DNA of 64,000 nucleotides, taken from the NCBI GenBank assembly GCA_963794615.1, contig CAWCEP010000005.1, positions 62,001 to 126,000 of the forward strand, given 5' to 3'. The notes under the pieces are model-generated. The model was not told where the DNA came from, made no database searches, and saw only the letters and a list, made by a program, of their open reading frames with translations. This document shows, in pieces, positions 1 to 8,247 of this stretch. Numbering within the stretch: position 1 is the stretch's first letter; every line of letters begins with the position of its first letter. A program made the translations under genes and the position numbers. This DNA is from Chersky-840 sp963794615 (lineage in GTDB: Bacteria; Actinomycetota; Acidimicrobiia; Acidimicrobiales; UBA8190).

Positions 1-1098
1 GACCCCGTCGACGCCGGCGTCCGGATCGTCGACGGCACGGACTTCGCCGCCCAGGCGGCGGGCGAGCGCGGCCCCCTGCTCGTGGCGCAGTGCCACAGCC
101 GGGCGGTGCTCGGTGCCATCAAGCTCGCCGCCGATGACCCGTCGGGCGCGGACCCCGGGCGCCGCGCCGTCCTGCTCCATCATCTGGGTCTCCCCGACGA
201 GCAGGTGGTCGACGTGCCGTGGGCCGAGATCGACCGCTCCCTCGACCCCGACCACCTCACGGCTCTGTGGGTGCCCCGCCTCGCCGCGCCGGTGGCGGCC
301 GAGCTCGTCGGACTCGAGGAGCTGGTGCGCACGCTGCGGGCGAAGTGTCCCTGGGACCAGCGCCAGACCCACGGGTCGTTGGCACGGCACCTCCTCGAGG
401 AGGCCTACGAGGCGCTCGACGCCATCGAGGTGGTGGCCGCGGCGGGTCCCGACGCGGGTCCCCGCGACGTCGACCACCTCGAGGAGGAGCTCGGGGACCT
501 GCTCTTCCAGGTGTACTTCCATGCCTTGCTGGCCACGGAAGAGGGCTACTTCACCCTCGCCGATGTGGCCCGGACCCTGCACGACAAGCTCGTTCGCCGG
601 CACCCGCACGTCTTCGGTGACGCCGAAGCGCACACCCCGGAGGACGTCGCCGCCCGCTGGGAGGTGCTGAAGAAGGCCGAGAAGGGTCGGGCCAGTGTCA
701 CCGACGGCATCCCCCGCACCCTCCCCGCCCTGGCGCTGGCGGCCAAGCTCCAGCGCAAGGCGGAGTCGCTCGGCCTGGCCACGGGCTCCCTCGACGACCG
801 TCGGCGCCAGATCGCGGCCGGGCTCGAGGCCTTCGGGCCCCCCGGCCCGCCCGACGACACGACCGGCCGCGCCCCCGAGGCCTCGGGGGAGACGCTCGAG
901 GCCTCGGCGCAGACCGTCGAGGCCCTCGGGGAGATGCTGTTCGCCGTGGCCGACGCCGCCCGGCGCCTGGGGGTCGATCCCGAGACGGCGCTGCGAGGCT
1001 ATGCCGGCGGGTTCCGTCGCCGCATCGAGGCGGCCGAGACGCCGCCTCCCGGGGCGCCGCCTCCCGGGGCGCCGCCTCCCGGGGCGCCGCCGCGCTGA
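1..1098 (+). CDS. mazG: MazG-family nucleoside triphosphate pyrophosphohydrolase (5' partial)
   Basis: The reading frame is open to the first base of the window, so the true start lies upstream. The first ~95 residues (including GPLLVAQCHSRAVLGAIKLA) resemble the end of the tetrapyrrole-methylase-like domain that precedes MazG in YabN-type proteins. The MazG domain follows: CPWDQRQTHGSLARHLLEEA, then HLEEELGDLLFQVYFHA, the acidic EExxE/ExxD helices that bind Mg2+ in this all-alpha NTP pyrophosphatase family. The role is house-cleaning hydrolysis of aberrant NTPs to NMP and PPi. A proline/alanine-rich tail made of tandem repeats ends the protein. Enolase starts 159 bp downstream. Confidence 0.9.
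   Translation, partial: DPVDAGVRIVDGTDFAAQAAGERGPLLVAQCHSRAVLGAIKLAADDPSGADPGRRAVLLHHLGLPDEQVVDVPWAEIDRSLDPDHLTALWVPRLAAPVAAELVGLEELVRTLRAKCPWDQRQTHGSLARHLLEEAYEALDAIEVVAAAGPDAGPRDVDHLEEELGDLLFQVYFHALLATEEGYFTLADVARTLHDKLVRRHPHVFGDAEAHTPEDVAARWEVLKKAEKGRASVTDGIPRTLPALALAAKLQRKAESLGLATGSLDDRRRQIAAGLEAFGPPGPPDDTTGRAPEASGETLEASAQTVEALGEMLFAVADAARRLGVDPETALRGYAGGFRRRIEAAETPPPGAPPPGAPPPGAPPR
1041..1085 (+). repeat. Three 15-bp tandem repeats in the 3' end of mazG
   Basis: Three exact copies of GCCGCCTCCCGGGGC encode the repeated pentapeptide PPPGA at the C-terminus, after the conserved MazG fold. It is a likely slippage-prone microsatellite and disordered tail. Confidence 0.9.
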
Positions 1099-1257
1099 GG
1101 TCCCTTTCCGGCGGGGGCCCCAGGTCGTGGGGTGGGGGACGAAACGGCGTCCGGGAACAGGTCTCGTCGCACCGTGCCTGAGCTGGGGCGGCTCCGCCGC
1201 CGCAGGACCCTCAGCGGGTAACTTTTACAACACTTACAACAGGGACAACAGGGAGCA

Positions 1258-2559
1258 ATGACTGCAATCGAGAAGATCGCGGCGCGGGAGGTCCTCGACT
1301 CCCGCGGCAACCCCACCGTCGAAGTCGAGGTCGTCCTCGACACCGGTGCCGGAGGCCGCGCCATCGTCCCGTCAGGCGCGTCGACGGGCGTGCACGAGGC
1401 GACCGAATGGCGCGACGGGGGGGAGCGGTACGGGGGCAAAGGCGTCCTCGGTGCCGTCGAGCACGTCAACGGGGAGATCGCCGAGGTCCTCTCGGCCTTC
1501 GATCCCTATGACCAGCGCGGGATCGACATGGCCCTCGTCGACCTCGACGGCACGCCGACGAAGGGCCGGCTGGGTGCCAACGCCATCCTGGGGGTGTCAT
1601 TGGCGGTGGCCCGGGCCGCCGCCGTCGACGCCGAATTGCCCCTGTTCCGCTACGTCGGGGGCGCCAACGCCCACGTGCTGCCGGTGCCCATGATGAACGT
1701 CGTCAACGGCGGCGCCCACGCCGACAACTCCATCGACTTCCAGGAGTTCATGATCATGCCCGTCGGGGCCGCCTCGTACTCCGAGGGCCTGCGGTGGGGG
1801 GTCGAGACCTATCACGCCTTGGCCAAGGTGTTGAAGGCGCGCCGGTTGTCGACCACGGTGGGCGACGAAGGGGGCTTCGCACCCGACCTCTCCTCCAACG
1901 CCGAAGCCGTGGCCATCCTGATGGAGGCGATCGAGGAGGCGGGCCGGGTGCCCGGCGACGAGGTCGCCATCGCGCTCGACCCCGCCACCAGTGAGATCTT
2001 CAAGGACGGCGCCTACGAGCTGGCCGGGGAAGGTCGCCGGCTCACCCCCGACGAGATGGTCGCGTACTGGGTCGAGCTGTGTGACCGCTACCCCATCGTG
2101 TCCATCGAGGACGGCATGGCCGAGGACGACTGGGACGGTTGGGTCGCGCTCACGAGCGCGCTGGGGGAGCGGGTCCAGATCGTGGGCGACGACATCTTCG
2201 TCACCAACCAGGAGCGCCTCGAGCTCGGCATCGACCGCGGCGCCGCCAACGCCATCCTCATCAAGGTCAATCAGATCGGCACGCTGAGCGAGACGCTCGA
2301 CACCATGGCCATGGCGACCCGCTCGTCCTACGCGTGCGTGATGTCCCACCGCTCGGGCGAGACCGAGGACACCACCATCGCCGATCTGGCCGTGGCCACC
2401 AATTGCGGACAGATCAAGACCGGTGCCCCGGCCCGCTCGGACCGGGTCGCCAAGTACAACCAGTTGTTGCGGATCGAGGAGGAGCTGGGCGAGTCGGCCG
2501 CCTATCTCGGCGGTGCCGCACTGTCGGCCACGGCGCGCCGGGGCGGTTCCACCTGGTGA
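1258..2559 (+). CDS. eno: Enolase (phosphopyruvate hydratase)
   Basis: Full-length (433 aa) enolase, converting 2-phosphoglycerate to phosphoenolpyruvate in glycolysis. N-terminal REVLDSRGNPTVEVEV, the GDEGGFAPD loop, SIEDGMAEDDWDGW, the catalytic lysine in LIKVNQIGTLSE and SHRSGETEDTTIADLAVA are all present. The ATG is preceded by GGGAGC, and an unusually A-rich leader (ACTTTTACAACACTTACAAC) lies just upstream in otherwise GC-rich DNA. The stop codon overlaps the ATG of the next gene (TGATG), so translation is probably coupled. Confidence 0.97.
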   Translation: MTAIEKIAAREVLDSRGNPTVEVEVVLDTGAGGRAIVPSGASTGVHEATEWRDGGERYGGKGVLGAVEHVNGEIAEVLSAFDPYDQRGIDMALVDLDGTPTKGRLGANAILGVSLAVARAAAVDAELPLFRYVGGANAHVLPVPMMNVVNGGAHADNSIDFQEFMIMPVGAASYSEGLRWGVETYHALAKVLKARRLSTTVGDEGGFAPDLSSNAEAVAILMEAIEEAGRVPGDEVAIALDPATSEIFKDGAYELAGEGRRLTPDEMVAYWVELCDRYPIVSIEDGMAEDDWDGWVALTSALGERVQIVGDDIFVTNQERLELGIDRGAANAILIKVNQIGTLSETLDTMAMATRSSYACVMSHRSGETEDTTIADLAVATNCGQIKTGAPARSDRVAKYNQLLRIEEELGESAAYLGGAALSATARRGGSTW

Positions 2560-3317
2560 TGCTCAGCCGGGCAAGACGACAGCCCCGCCACGCTGCCAAA
2601 CGGCCGCCGCGGCGGCGTCCGCAGGTGCCGGAGCGTCTGCGGGTGCCCCGCCCCCATCTGCATCTGCCCCGACCCCACCTGCATTTGTCGCGGCCTCATG
2701 TGCGGCGGCCCCGTCTTCACATGCCGTCGTCACCGGTGCCGCGCCTGGTGGCGTTCGTGAAGCGCTGGAGGGGTGGTCGCGAGACGTTGTCGCTCGAACG
2801 TCGACGGGCTCGCACCCTGTTGGTGGGCGCGATCGTGTTCGCGTGCGTCGTGCTGCTCACGAGCTTCCCGATCGGCGGTCTGTTGTCGCAGCGCTCGGCG
2901 CTCACGGGCACGGCGCACGAGCTCTCCACCGTCAAGGCGGAGAACCAGGCTCTCGCCCGCCAGGTCTCGGACCTGTCGAACCCCTCCACCGTCAACGACC
3001 TCGCCCGCAACGACTACGGCTTCGTCGCCAAGGGCCAGCGCGTGTACGACATCCTCCCGTCCTCGAGCCCGTCGGGCTCGGCCTTGGCCGGCACGGGCCA
3101 GGTCCCGCTGGACGGGCCGCCCGTGGTGCCGGGGTCGGCCCGGTCACAGGCGTTGATCGGGGTCGTCGATCCCGTCGAGACGGCCAGCTCGACGGGCGCC
3201 ACCAAGAGCGCCCGTGGCAAGGACGACTCGGGCCCGGCCAGCGCGGCGGCCCCGGAGCCCCCCGAGCCCCACAGCTACTGGGGTCGGGTGGTCAAGACCC
3301 TGGAGTTCTGGAACTGA
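2559..3317 (+). CDS. FtsB/DivIC-type septum formation initiator
   Basis: Single-pass divisome protein of 252 aa. A long arginine/proline/histidine-rich cytoplasmic N-terminus (residues ~1-80) is followed by one membrane segment (TLLVGAIVFACVVLLTSFPI), then a short coiled coil (LSTVKAENQALARQVSDL) and the DLARNDYGFVAKGQRVY element typical of actinobacterial FtsB/DivIC proteins. The C-terminal ~80 residues are low complexity. The chosen ATG overlaps the enolase stop; an internal ATG at 2721 would remove the repetitive N-terminus and cannot be excluded. The position between eno and DUF501 is the usual actinobacterial context. Confidence 0.85.
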   Translation: MLSRARRQPRHAAKRPPRRRPQVPERLRVPRPHLHLPRPHLHLSRPHVRRPRLHMPSSPVPRLVAFVKRWRGGRETLSLERRRARTLLVGAIVFACVVLLTSFPIGGLLSQRSALTGTAHELSTVKAENQALARQVSDLSNPSTVNDLARNDYGFVAKGQRVYDILPSSSPSGSALAGTGQVPLDGPPVVPGSARSQALIGVVDPVETASSTGATKSARGKDDSGPASAAAPEPPEPHSYWGRVVKTLEFWN

Positions 3318-3810
3318 CGACGCCGCCGCGCCCGCTCGGGGAGCCCGACCGGGAGGCGGTGGCGCGTCTGCTGGGACGCTCGCCGGCCGGGGCGTTCACC
3401 GTGGTGGTGCGCCGCCGTGACGGGACGCCGGCCGTGATCGAGAACGCCCCCTTCCTCGACGACGACACGCCCATGCCCACCCGCTTCTGGCTGGTCGACG
3501 CCGAGGTGCGTGACACGGTGAGCCGGCTCGAGGCCGCTGGCGGGGTGCGGCGGGCCGAGGCCACCGTCGACGCCGAGGCCGTCGCCGACGCGCACGCCCG
3601 CTACGCCGCCGCCCGGGACGCGGCCATAGCGCCCGGGCACGTCGGGCCCCGTCCCTCGGGGGGGGTGGGGGGACACGCCGGGGGGTCAAGTGCCTCCACG
3701 CCCATCTGGCGTGGCACCTGGCGGGCGGCGACGACCCTGTCGGCCGCTGGACGGTGGACGAGCTCGACCTCGACGTGTCGGCGTTCGTCGTCGAGCCGGG
3801 CCCGGGGTGA
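3314..3810 (+). pseudogene. DUF501 family protein, frameshifted in a G-run
   Basis: DUF501 proteins are conserved next to ftsB and ppx in Actinobacteria; the function is unknown. The first part reads PTRFWLVDAEVRDTVSRLEA and RRAEATVDAEAVADAHARYA up to GPRPSGGVGG. The conserved end GVKCLHAHLAWHLAGGDDP... is in another frame, finishing at TGA 3808-3810. The shift lies in the G-rich run 3658-3686, so one base seems to be added or lost there. A homopolymer sequencing error is the simplest reason. The start is uncertain: CTG 3314 or GTG 3359. Confidence 0.8.
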
Positions 3811-3833
3811 CGCCGGCGTGCTAGAGCAAGGCC

Positions 3834-4793
3834 ATGACCGGTGAGCGCTCGGGCCCCGTGGCGGCCATCGATTGCGGGACCAATTCGACGCGCCTGCTCG
3901 TCGCCGACGCCGATGGCACGGTCCTCGAACGGCGCATGCGCATCACGCGCCTCGGCGAGGACGTGGACGCCACCCGGATGCTGTCGCGCCTCGCCGTGGC
4001 GCGCACGATCGCCGTCCTCGAGGAGTTCCGCGGCCTGATGGACCACCACGGCGTCGTCCGGGCTCGTCTGGTGGCCACCTCGGCGGCGCGCGACGCCACC
4101 AACGCCGGCGAGTTCCTCGAGGCGGCCCGGGCCGTCACCGGCGTCGTCCCCGAGATCCTGAGCGGGCGCGAAGAAGGAGCGCTCTCCTTCGCCGGCGCCA
4201 CCGCGCACCTCGGCGACGTTGTCATCGGGCCCGGTCCCGTCCTCGTGGTCGACATCGGGGGAGGGTCGACCGAGCTCGTCGCCGGCTCTCCGGCGTCGTC
4301 TTCGTCGCCGACGGTGTCTCCCGCCGAGATCTCCGCCGTCTCGCTCGACCTCGGCTGCGTCCGGGTCACCGAGCGGTTCCTGGTCGGGAACCCACCAAGC
4401 GCCGACGAGCTGGCCGAGGCGCGTCGCATCGTGGAGGCGCAGTTGATCCGAGCCCGTGCCGCCCTTCCCCGGTTGGCCCCGGGAGGGCTGCTCGTCGGGC
4501 TGGCCGGCACCGTGTCCACGTTGGCGGCGCTGGAGCGACGCTTGGCCGACTACGACCGGGCTGCGGTGCACCACCGCGTGCTCGGCGCCGGCACCGTCCG
4601 GCACTGGCTGGAGACCCTCGCCGGGGAGGACAGCGGTGCCCGCCTGGCTCGTCCCGGGATGGTCGAGGGGCGGGCGGATGTCATCGTGGGTGGGGCACTG
4701 ATCCTCGACGTCGTCATGGACGTCTTCGCACGCGCCGAATGCCTGGTGTCCGAAGACGACATCCTCGACGGTCTGGCGGCCAGCCTCCGGTGA
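3834..4793 (+). CDS. Exopolyphosphatase, Ppx/GppA family
   Basis: A 319-residue single-domain-pair phosphatase of the actin-like ATPase fold. AAIDCGTNSTRLLVAD is the first phosphate-binding loop and VVDIGGGSTELVAG the second; VATSAARDATNAGEFL and ILSGREEGALSFAGA are also typical. It hydrolyses polyphosphate or (p)ppGpp in the cytosol. The length is that of the short actinobacterial Ppx form, lacking the C-terminal HD-like domain of E. coli Ppx. A serine-rich insertion (ASSSSPTVSP) follows the second loop. It ends the conserved mazG-eno-ftsB-DUF501-ppx cluster. Confidence 0.92.
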   Translation: MTGERSGPVAAIDCGTNSTRLLVADADGTVLERRMRITRLGEDVDATRMLSRLAVARTIAVLEEFRGLMDHHGVVRARLVATSAARDATNAGEFLEAARAVTGVVPEILSGREEGALSFAGATAHLGDVVIGPGPVLVVDIGGGSTELVAGSPASSSSPTVSPAEISAVSLDLGCVRVTERFLVGNPPSADELAEARRIVEAQLIRARAALPRLAPGGLLVGLAGTVSTLAALERRLADYDRAAVHHRVLGAGTVRHWLETLAGEDSGARLARPGMVEGRADVIVGGALILDVVMDVFARAECLVSEDDILDGLAASLR

Positions 4794-4827
4794 GGCCGGG
4801 CGGTCCCCACGAGATCGAGAGCTGCTC

Positions 4828-5238
4828 CTACGACGTCGGGGTGGGACCCGCCCGAGGCGCGTCCGGGCTCTGGTCCTCGTCCCCGTCGCCGGTGCCCAAT
4901 GTCGACGGCGACATCGTCGTCATCAGCCCGATCTCCTGGACCAGGGCGATCTGTTTGGCCGAGAGCCGGGCCAGGCTCAGCGACAGGTGGAACACGAGGA
5001 CCATGAGGAACAGCACCGCCAGCAGCAGGACGAGGTCGGGGGGGTAGGCGATCCCGACCAAGTGCGACACCCGGTCGAGGAGATGGGTAGGGAGCGTCGC
5101 GCTCACGAAGACCATGACCAGGCTCACCAACAACCACAGCAGGGCGGCCTGCTCCCGGAGCCGTTGCCGGCGCATGGCGATGACCGACACGACGAGGAAT
5201 CCGACGCTGAGGACCATGGACAAGACGATCGCCTTCAC
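4828..5238 (-). CDS. DUF2304 membrane protein
   Basis: A 136-residue protein with hydrophobic segments at about residues 5-20, 27-47 and 60-85 (LWLLVSLVMVFVSATLPTHL, LLLAVLFLMVLVFHLSLSLA), followed by a polar C-terminus. DUF2304 proteins are nearly always paired with a dolichyl-phosphate-mannose-synthase-like GT2, as here: the GTG start overlaps the stop of that gene (GTGA). An AAGGAGG Shine-Dalgarno lies 4 nt before the GTG. It is probably a membrane partner of the glycosyltransferase; the exact role is unknown. Confidence 0.85.
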   Translation of the reverse strand: MKAIVLSMVLSVGFLVVSVIAMRRQRLREQAALLWLLVSLVMVFVSATLPTHLLDRVSHLVGIAYPPDLVLLLAVLFLMVLVFHLSLSLARLSAKQIALVQEIGLMTTMSPSTLGTGDGDEDQSPDAPRAGPTPTS

Positions 5239-6104
5239 GAGGCCTCCTTGGGTTTGGACGGGTCCTTCCGGTTCAGGCTGCCGACGACGAGGGCGACGGT
5301 GACCCTTGCCATGTAATAGGCGGAGCGGATGCCGGCGATGCTCGACCGTCCGTGGCGACGGGGCGTCATCCGCACCGGGACCTCCTCGACCCGGAGCCCG
5401 TTGCGGCTGGCCAGGACCAGTGACTCGACTTCGGGGAAGTCGGTGGGGTACGTCCGGGCGAACAGCGCGATCCCCTGCGCTCCCACGGCTCGGAATCCCG
5501 ACGTGGTATCGGTGAAGGTGCCTCCCGTCCTCCACCGGACCAAGGTGGCGAGGAGGCGCATTGCGAACCGGCGGCCGGCCGGGGCCACGTAGTCGCCGCG
5601 CCCGAGCCATCGGGAACCGACGGTCATCTCGGCCCGGCCCGTCCTGATCGGGTCGAGCAGTCTCGCGATTTCGGCCGGATCGTGCTGATCGTCACCGTCG
5701 ACCTGGATGGCGATGTCGAAGCCGTGTCGCAACGCGAAGAGGTAGCCGGCTTGGACCGCTCCCCCGATACCCAGGTTGACGGGCAAGGTGATGACCGTAG
5801 CGCCGGCCCGCAAGGCGCGCACCGCCGTGTCGTCGTTCGAACCGTCGTTGACCACCACGACGAGGGCTTCGGGAACGGCCCCATGGGCGCGATCGATGAC
5901 CCTGGCCACCGAGCCCGCCTCGTTGAAGGCCGGGATGACGACGCAGATCCGGGATTTGTCGACGCTCACGGACCCGCGGGCCGACGCGTCCACCTCGGGG
6001 ACGGGGATCTCCGGTTGCCCCTCAAGTCGAGACGCGCCCGTCGGGGGCCGAGGGGAGCCCGGGATGGGGGAAGGAGCCAACGTCTTGTTCTCGGCGGGGG
6101 GCAC
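5235..6104 (-). CDS. GT2 glycosyltransferase, polyprenyl-phosphate sugar synthase-like
   Basis: The DPM1-like GT2 domain starts near residue 52: ICVVIPAFNEAGSVARVID, VVVNDGSNDDT, and the DXD-containing IQVDGDDQHDPAEIARLL. TSGFRAVG and PVRMTPRRHGRSSI are also typical. It probably transfers a sugar from a nucleotide donor to polyprenyl phosphate at the membrane. I chose GTG 6104 because AAGGAGG precedes it at ideal spacing; that adds a ~45-residue polar N-terminus. GTG 5969 (VSVDKSRICVV) is an alternative. It is followed by DUF2304 in a two-gene operon, divergent from the nucleotide-sugar dehydrogenase. Confidence 0.88.
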   Translation of the reverse strand: MPPAENKTLAPSPIPGSPRPPTGASRLEGQPEIPVPEVDASARGSVSVDKSRICVVIPAFNEAGSVARVIDRAHGAVPEALVVVVNDGSNDDTAVRALRAGATVITLPVNLGIGGAVQAGYLFALRHGFDIAIQVDGDDQHDPAEIARLLDPIRTGRAEMTVGSRWLGRGDYVAPAGRRFAMRLLATLVRWRTGGTFTDTTSGFRAVGAQGIALFARTYPTDFPEVESLVLASRNGLRVEEVPVRMTPRRHGRSSIAGIRSAYYMARVTVALVVGSLNRKDPSKPKEAS

Positions 6105-6287
6105 CGCTCCTCCTTGGAGCGCGAGGAATGTCGAGCAAGGGTAGTCGTCAGGTTCGGAACCAGGGCCGATCCGGGGCCGGCGCCCGCTCCGTCCGAGGCG
6201 AACCCACCACCGCGCCCTCGATGCCGTGACCTCTCCCCAATATTGACAGGAGTAGGCAAAACATTTCCGGTAGCGGGGCCGGTCACT

Positions 6288-6293
6288 TAGCAT
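6288..6293 (+). promoter_or_regulatory. Candidate leaderless promoter -10 (TAGCAT)
   Basis: TAGCAT ends 7 nt before ATG 6301 and no Shine-Dalgarno is present, so transcription may begin at or next to the start codon. It recurs before other core genes in this window. Confidence 0.45.
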
Positions 6294-6300
6294 TGTGGGG

Positions 6301-7503
6301 ATGCCCCGAGAGAGTTGGCCCACAGACGTCGTGGTGATGGGGGGTTGTGGGCACGTTGGCCTGCCCCTCGGCATCGCGCTGGCGCAGTCGGGACTGAAGG
6401 TTTCGCTCTACGACGTCGACCTGGCCGCGGTGGACCGGGTGGGGTCGGGCAAGATGCCGCACCGGGAGCCCGGTGCCCCCGAGGTCCTGGCCCGGGTCCT
6501 GGCCGACGGCCACCTGTCGGTCTCGGCGGACGCCTCGACGGTGCGAGACGCCGAGCACGTGATCGTGGTCCTGGGCACCCCGATCGACGAGTACTTCAAC
6601 CCCGACCCCCAAGCCCTGGTCCGTGCCCTCGAGAGCGTGGCCGACCAGCTCGACGACGGCCAGCTCCTGATCCTGCGCAGCACGGTGTTCCCCGGTGTCA
6701 CCCGGATGGTCGAGCGCCTCATGCATCGCCTGGACAAGGCTGTCGACGTGGCCTTCTGCCCCGAGCGCATCGCCGAGGGACGGGCCATGGAGGAGCTCTT
6801 CACGCTCCCGCAGATCGTCTCGGCCCGGACCAACCGGTCATTCGATCGGGCCGCCACGCTGTTTCGACACCTCACCGACAAGATCGTCCGGGTGGCGCCC
6901 GAGGAGGCGGAGCTGGCCAAGCTCTTCACCAACTCCTATCGCTACATCAAGTTCGCGGCCGCCAACCAGCTGTTCATGATGGCGAATGACTTCGGGCTGG
7001 ACTACGAGCGGATCCGCGCCGCGGTCATCGAGGACTACCCCCGTGCCGCCGATCTCCCCGGGCCCGGGTTCGCGGCGGGACCGTGTCTTCTGAAGGACAC
7101 GATGCAGCTGGCCGCCTTCAACAACAACAACTTCGCTCTGGGCCAGGCCAGCGTCCAGATCAACGAGGGCCTTCCCCTCTATCTCACCGCGCGGATGGCC
7201 GCTCGCTACGACCTGTCGTCGATGACAGTGGGCATCCTGGGCATGGCCTTCAAGGGTGAGTCGGACGACAACAGGTCGAGCCTGTCCTACAAGCTCAAGC
7301 GGATCCTGGGCGTCCGAGCGGCCGGTGTCCTCACCGCCGACCCGTATGTCACCGTGGACGGCGATCTGTGGCCGCTCGAAGACGTCCTGGCCCGCTCGGA
7401 CCTGATCGTCATCGGTGCACCCCACAAGGCCTACGCCGACATCGACATCCCCCAGCCCGTCGTCGACATCTGGAACCTCCGCGGTGGCGGCGTCTGTATA
7501 TGA
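6301..7503 (+). CDS. Nucleotide-sugar dehydrogenase (UDP-glucose / UDP-ManNAc 6-dehydrogenase family)
   Basis: It oxidises the C6 hydroxyl of a UDP-sugar to the uronate with two NAD+. Domains in order are an N-terminal Rossmann domain (VVVMGGCGHVGLPLGIALA), the central helical domain with AELAKLFTNSYRYIKFA, the catalytic cysteine in AGPCLLKDT (about residue 262), and the C-terminal domain VGILGMAFKGESDDNRSS. Length 400 aa is normal. The NAD loop GCGHVG matches the WecC/Ugd superfamily; the substrate cannot be decided from sequence. Its stop overlaps the next start (ATGA). A GTG at 6295 is an alternative start. Confidence 0.9.
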   Translation: MPRESWPTDVVVMGGCGHVGLPLGIALAQSGLKVSLYDVDLAAVDRVGSGKMPHREPGAPEVLARVLADGHLSVSADASTVRDAEHVIVVLGTPIDEYFNPDPQALVRALESVADQLDDGQLLILRSTVFPGVTRMVERLMHRLDKAVDVAFCPERIAEGRAMEELFTLPQIVSARTNRSFDRAATLFRHLTDKIVRVAPEEAELAKLFTNSYRYIKFAAANQLFMMANDFGLDYERIRAAVIEDYPRAADLPGPGFAAGPCLLKDTMQLAAFNNNNFALGQASVQINEGLPLYLTARMAARYDLSSMTVGILGMAFKGESDDNRSSLSYKLKRILGVRAAGVLTADPYVTVDGDLWPLEDVLARSDLIVIGAPHKAYADIDIPQPVVDIWNLRGGGVCI

Positions 7504-8247
7504 AGCCGCGCGTCTCGATCGTCGTCCCTGCCTATAACGAAGGGGCGTCCATCGAAGAATTCCTCGAGCCGGGTGCTCGAAGCGGTGGAGCTTCCCTGCG
7601 AGGTGCTCGTGGTGGTCGACTCCGCCGACGACACCTCCCTTCCCTACGTCGAGAAGTACGCCCGCCAGGACCCCCGGGCCCGGTCGCTGCTCAACACCTT
7701 GGGCCCCGGTCCCGCCCAGGCGATCCGGTTCGGCATCGGACATGCTCTCGCTGACGTCGTCGTGGTCACGATGGCGGACGGCTCCGACGACCCCCGTCAG
7801 ATCGACCAATTGGTGCGCCTCATCGAGCGCGGCGTCGTCGTTGCCGCCGCGTCGCGATATTCACGCGGTGGCCAGCAGGTGGGGGGCCCGTTTCTCAAAG
7901 GCTTTCTGTCGCGCCTCGCCGGGCTGTCGTTGGCGTTACTGGCTCGGGTGGGAACCCGGGACGCCACGAATTCGTTCAAGGCCTACGACATGGACTTCAT
8001 CCGGTCCGTCGGGATCGACTCCGATGCGGGCTTCGAGATCGGGATCGAGTTGGTGGCCAAGGCCCGCCGGGCCCGACTGAAGGTGGCCGAGCTGCCCACC
8101 ATCTGGTTGGAGCGCGACCAGGGCATGTCCAATTTCAAGCTCGCATCCTGGATCCCGCGCTACGTGCGTTGGTGGCTGTTCGCCTTCGGCCCCCGCCTCC
8201 CCGTCGAGCAAGTCCGAGAGGCCGCCAACCGAGGAAGAAGGTCATGA
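7500..8247 (+). pseudogene. GT2 glycosyltransferase, single-base frameshift near the N-terminus
   Basis: ATG 7500 overlaps the upstream stop (ATGA) and starts KPRVSIVVPAYNEGASIEEF, a standard GT2 opening. After FL the frame is lost by one extra G at about 7566; removing it continues SRVLEAVELPCEVLVVVDSA and the rest of an intact protein (TMADGSDDP as the DXD region, TNSFKAYDMDFI, ending RGRRS). Without correction only a late GTG start (7573) remains and the nucleotide-binding beta strand is lost. The downstream coding quality is high, so a sequencing error or a very recent mutation is likely. It sits between the sugar dehydrogenase and an epimerase in one operon. Confidence 0.85.
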
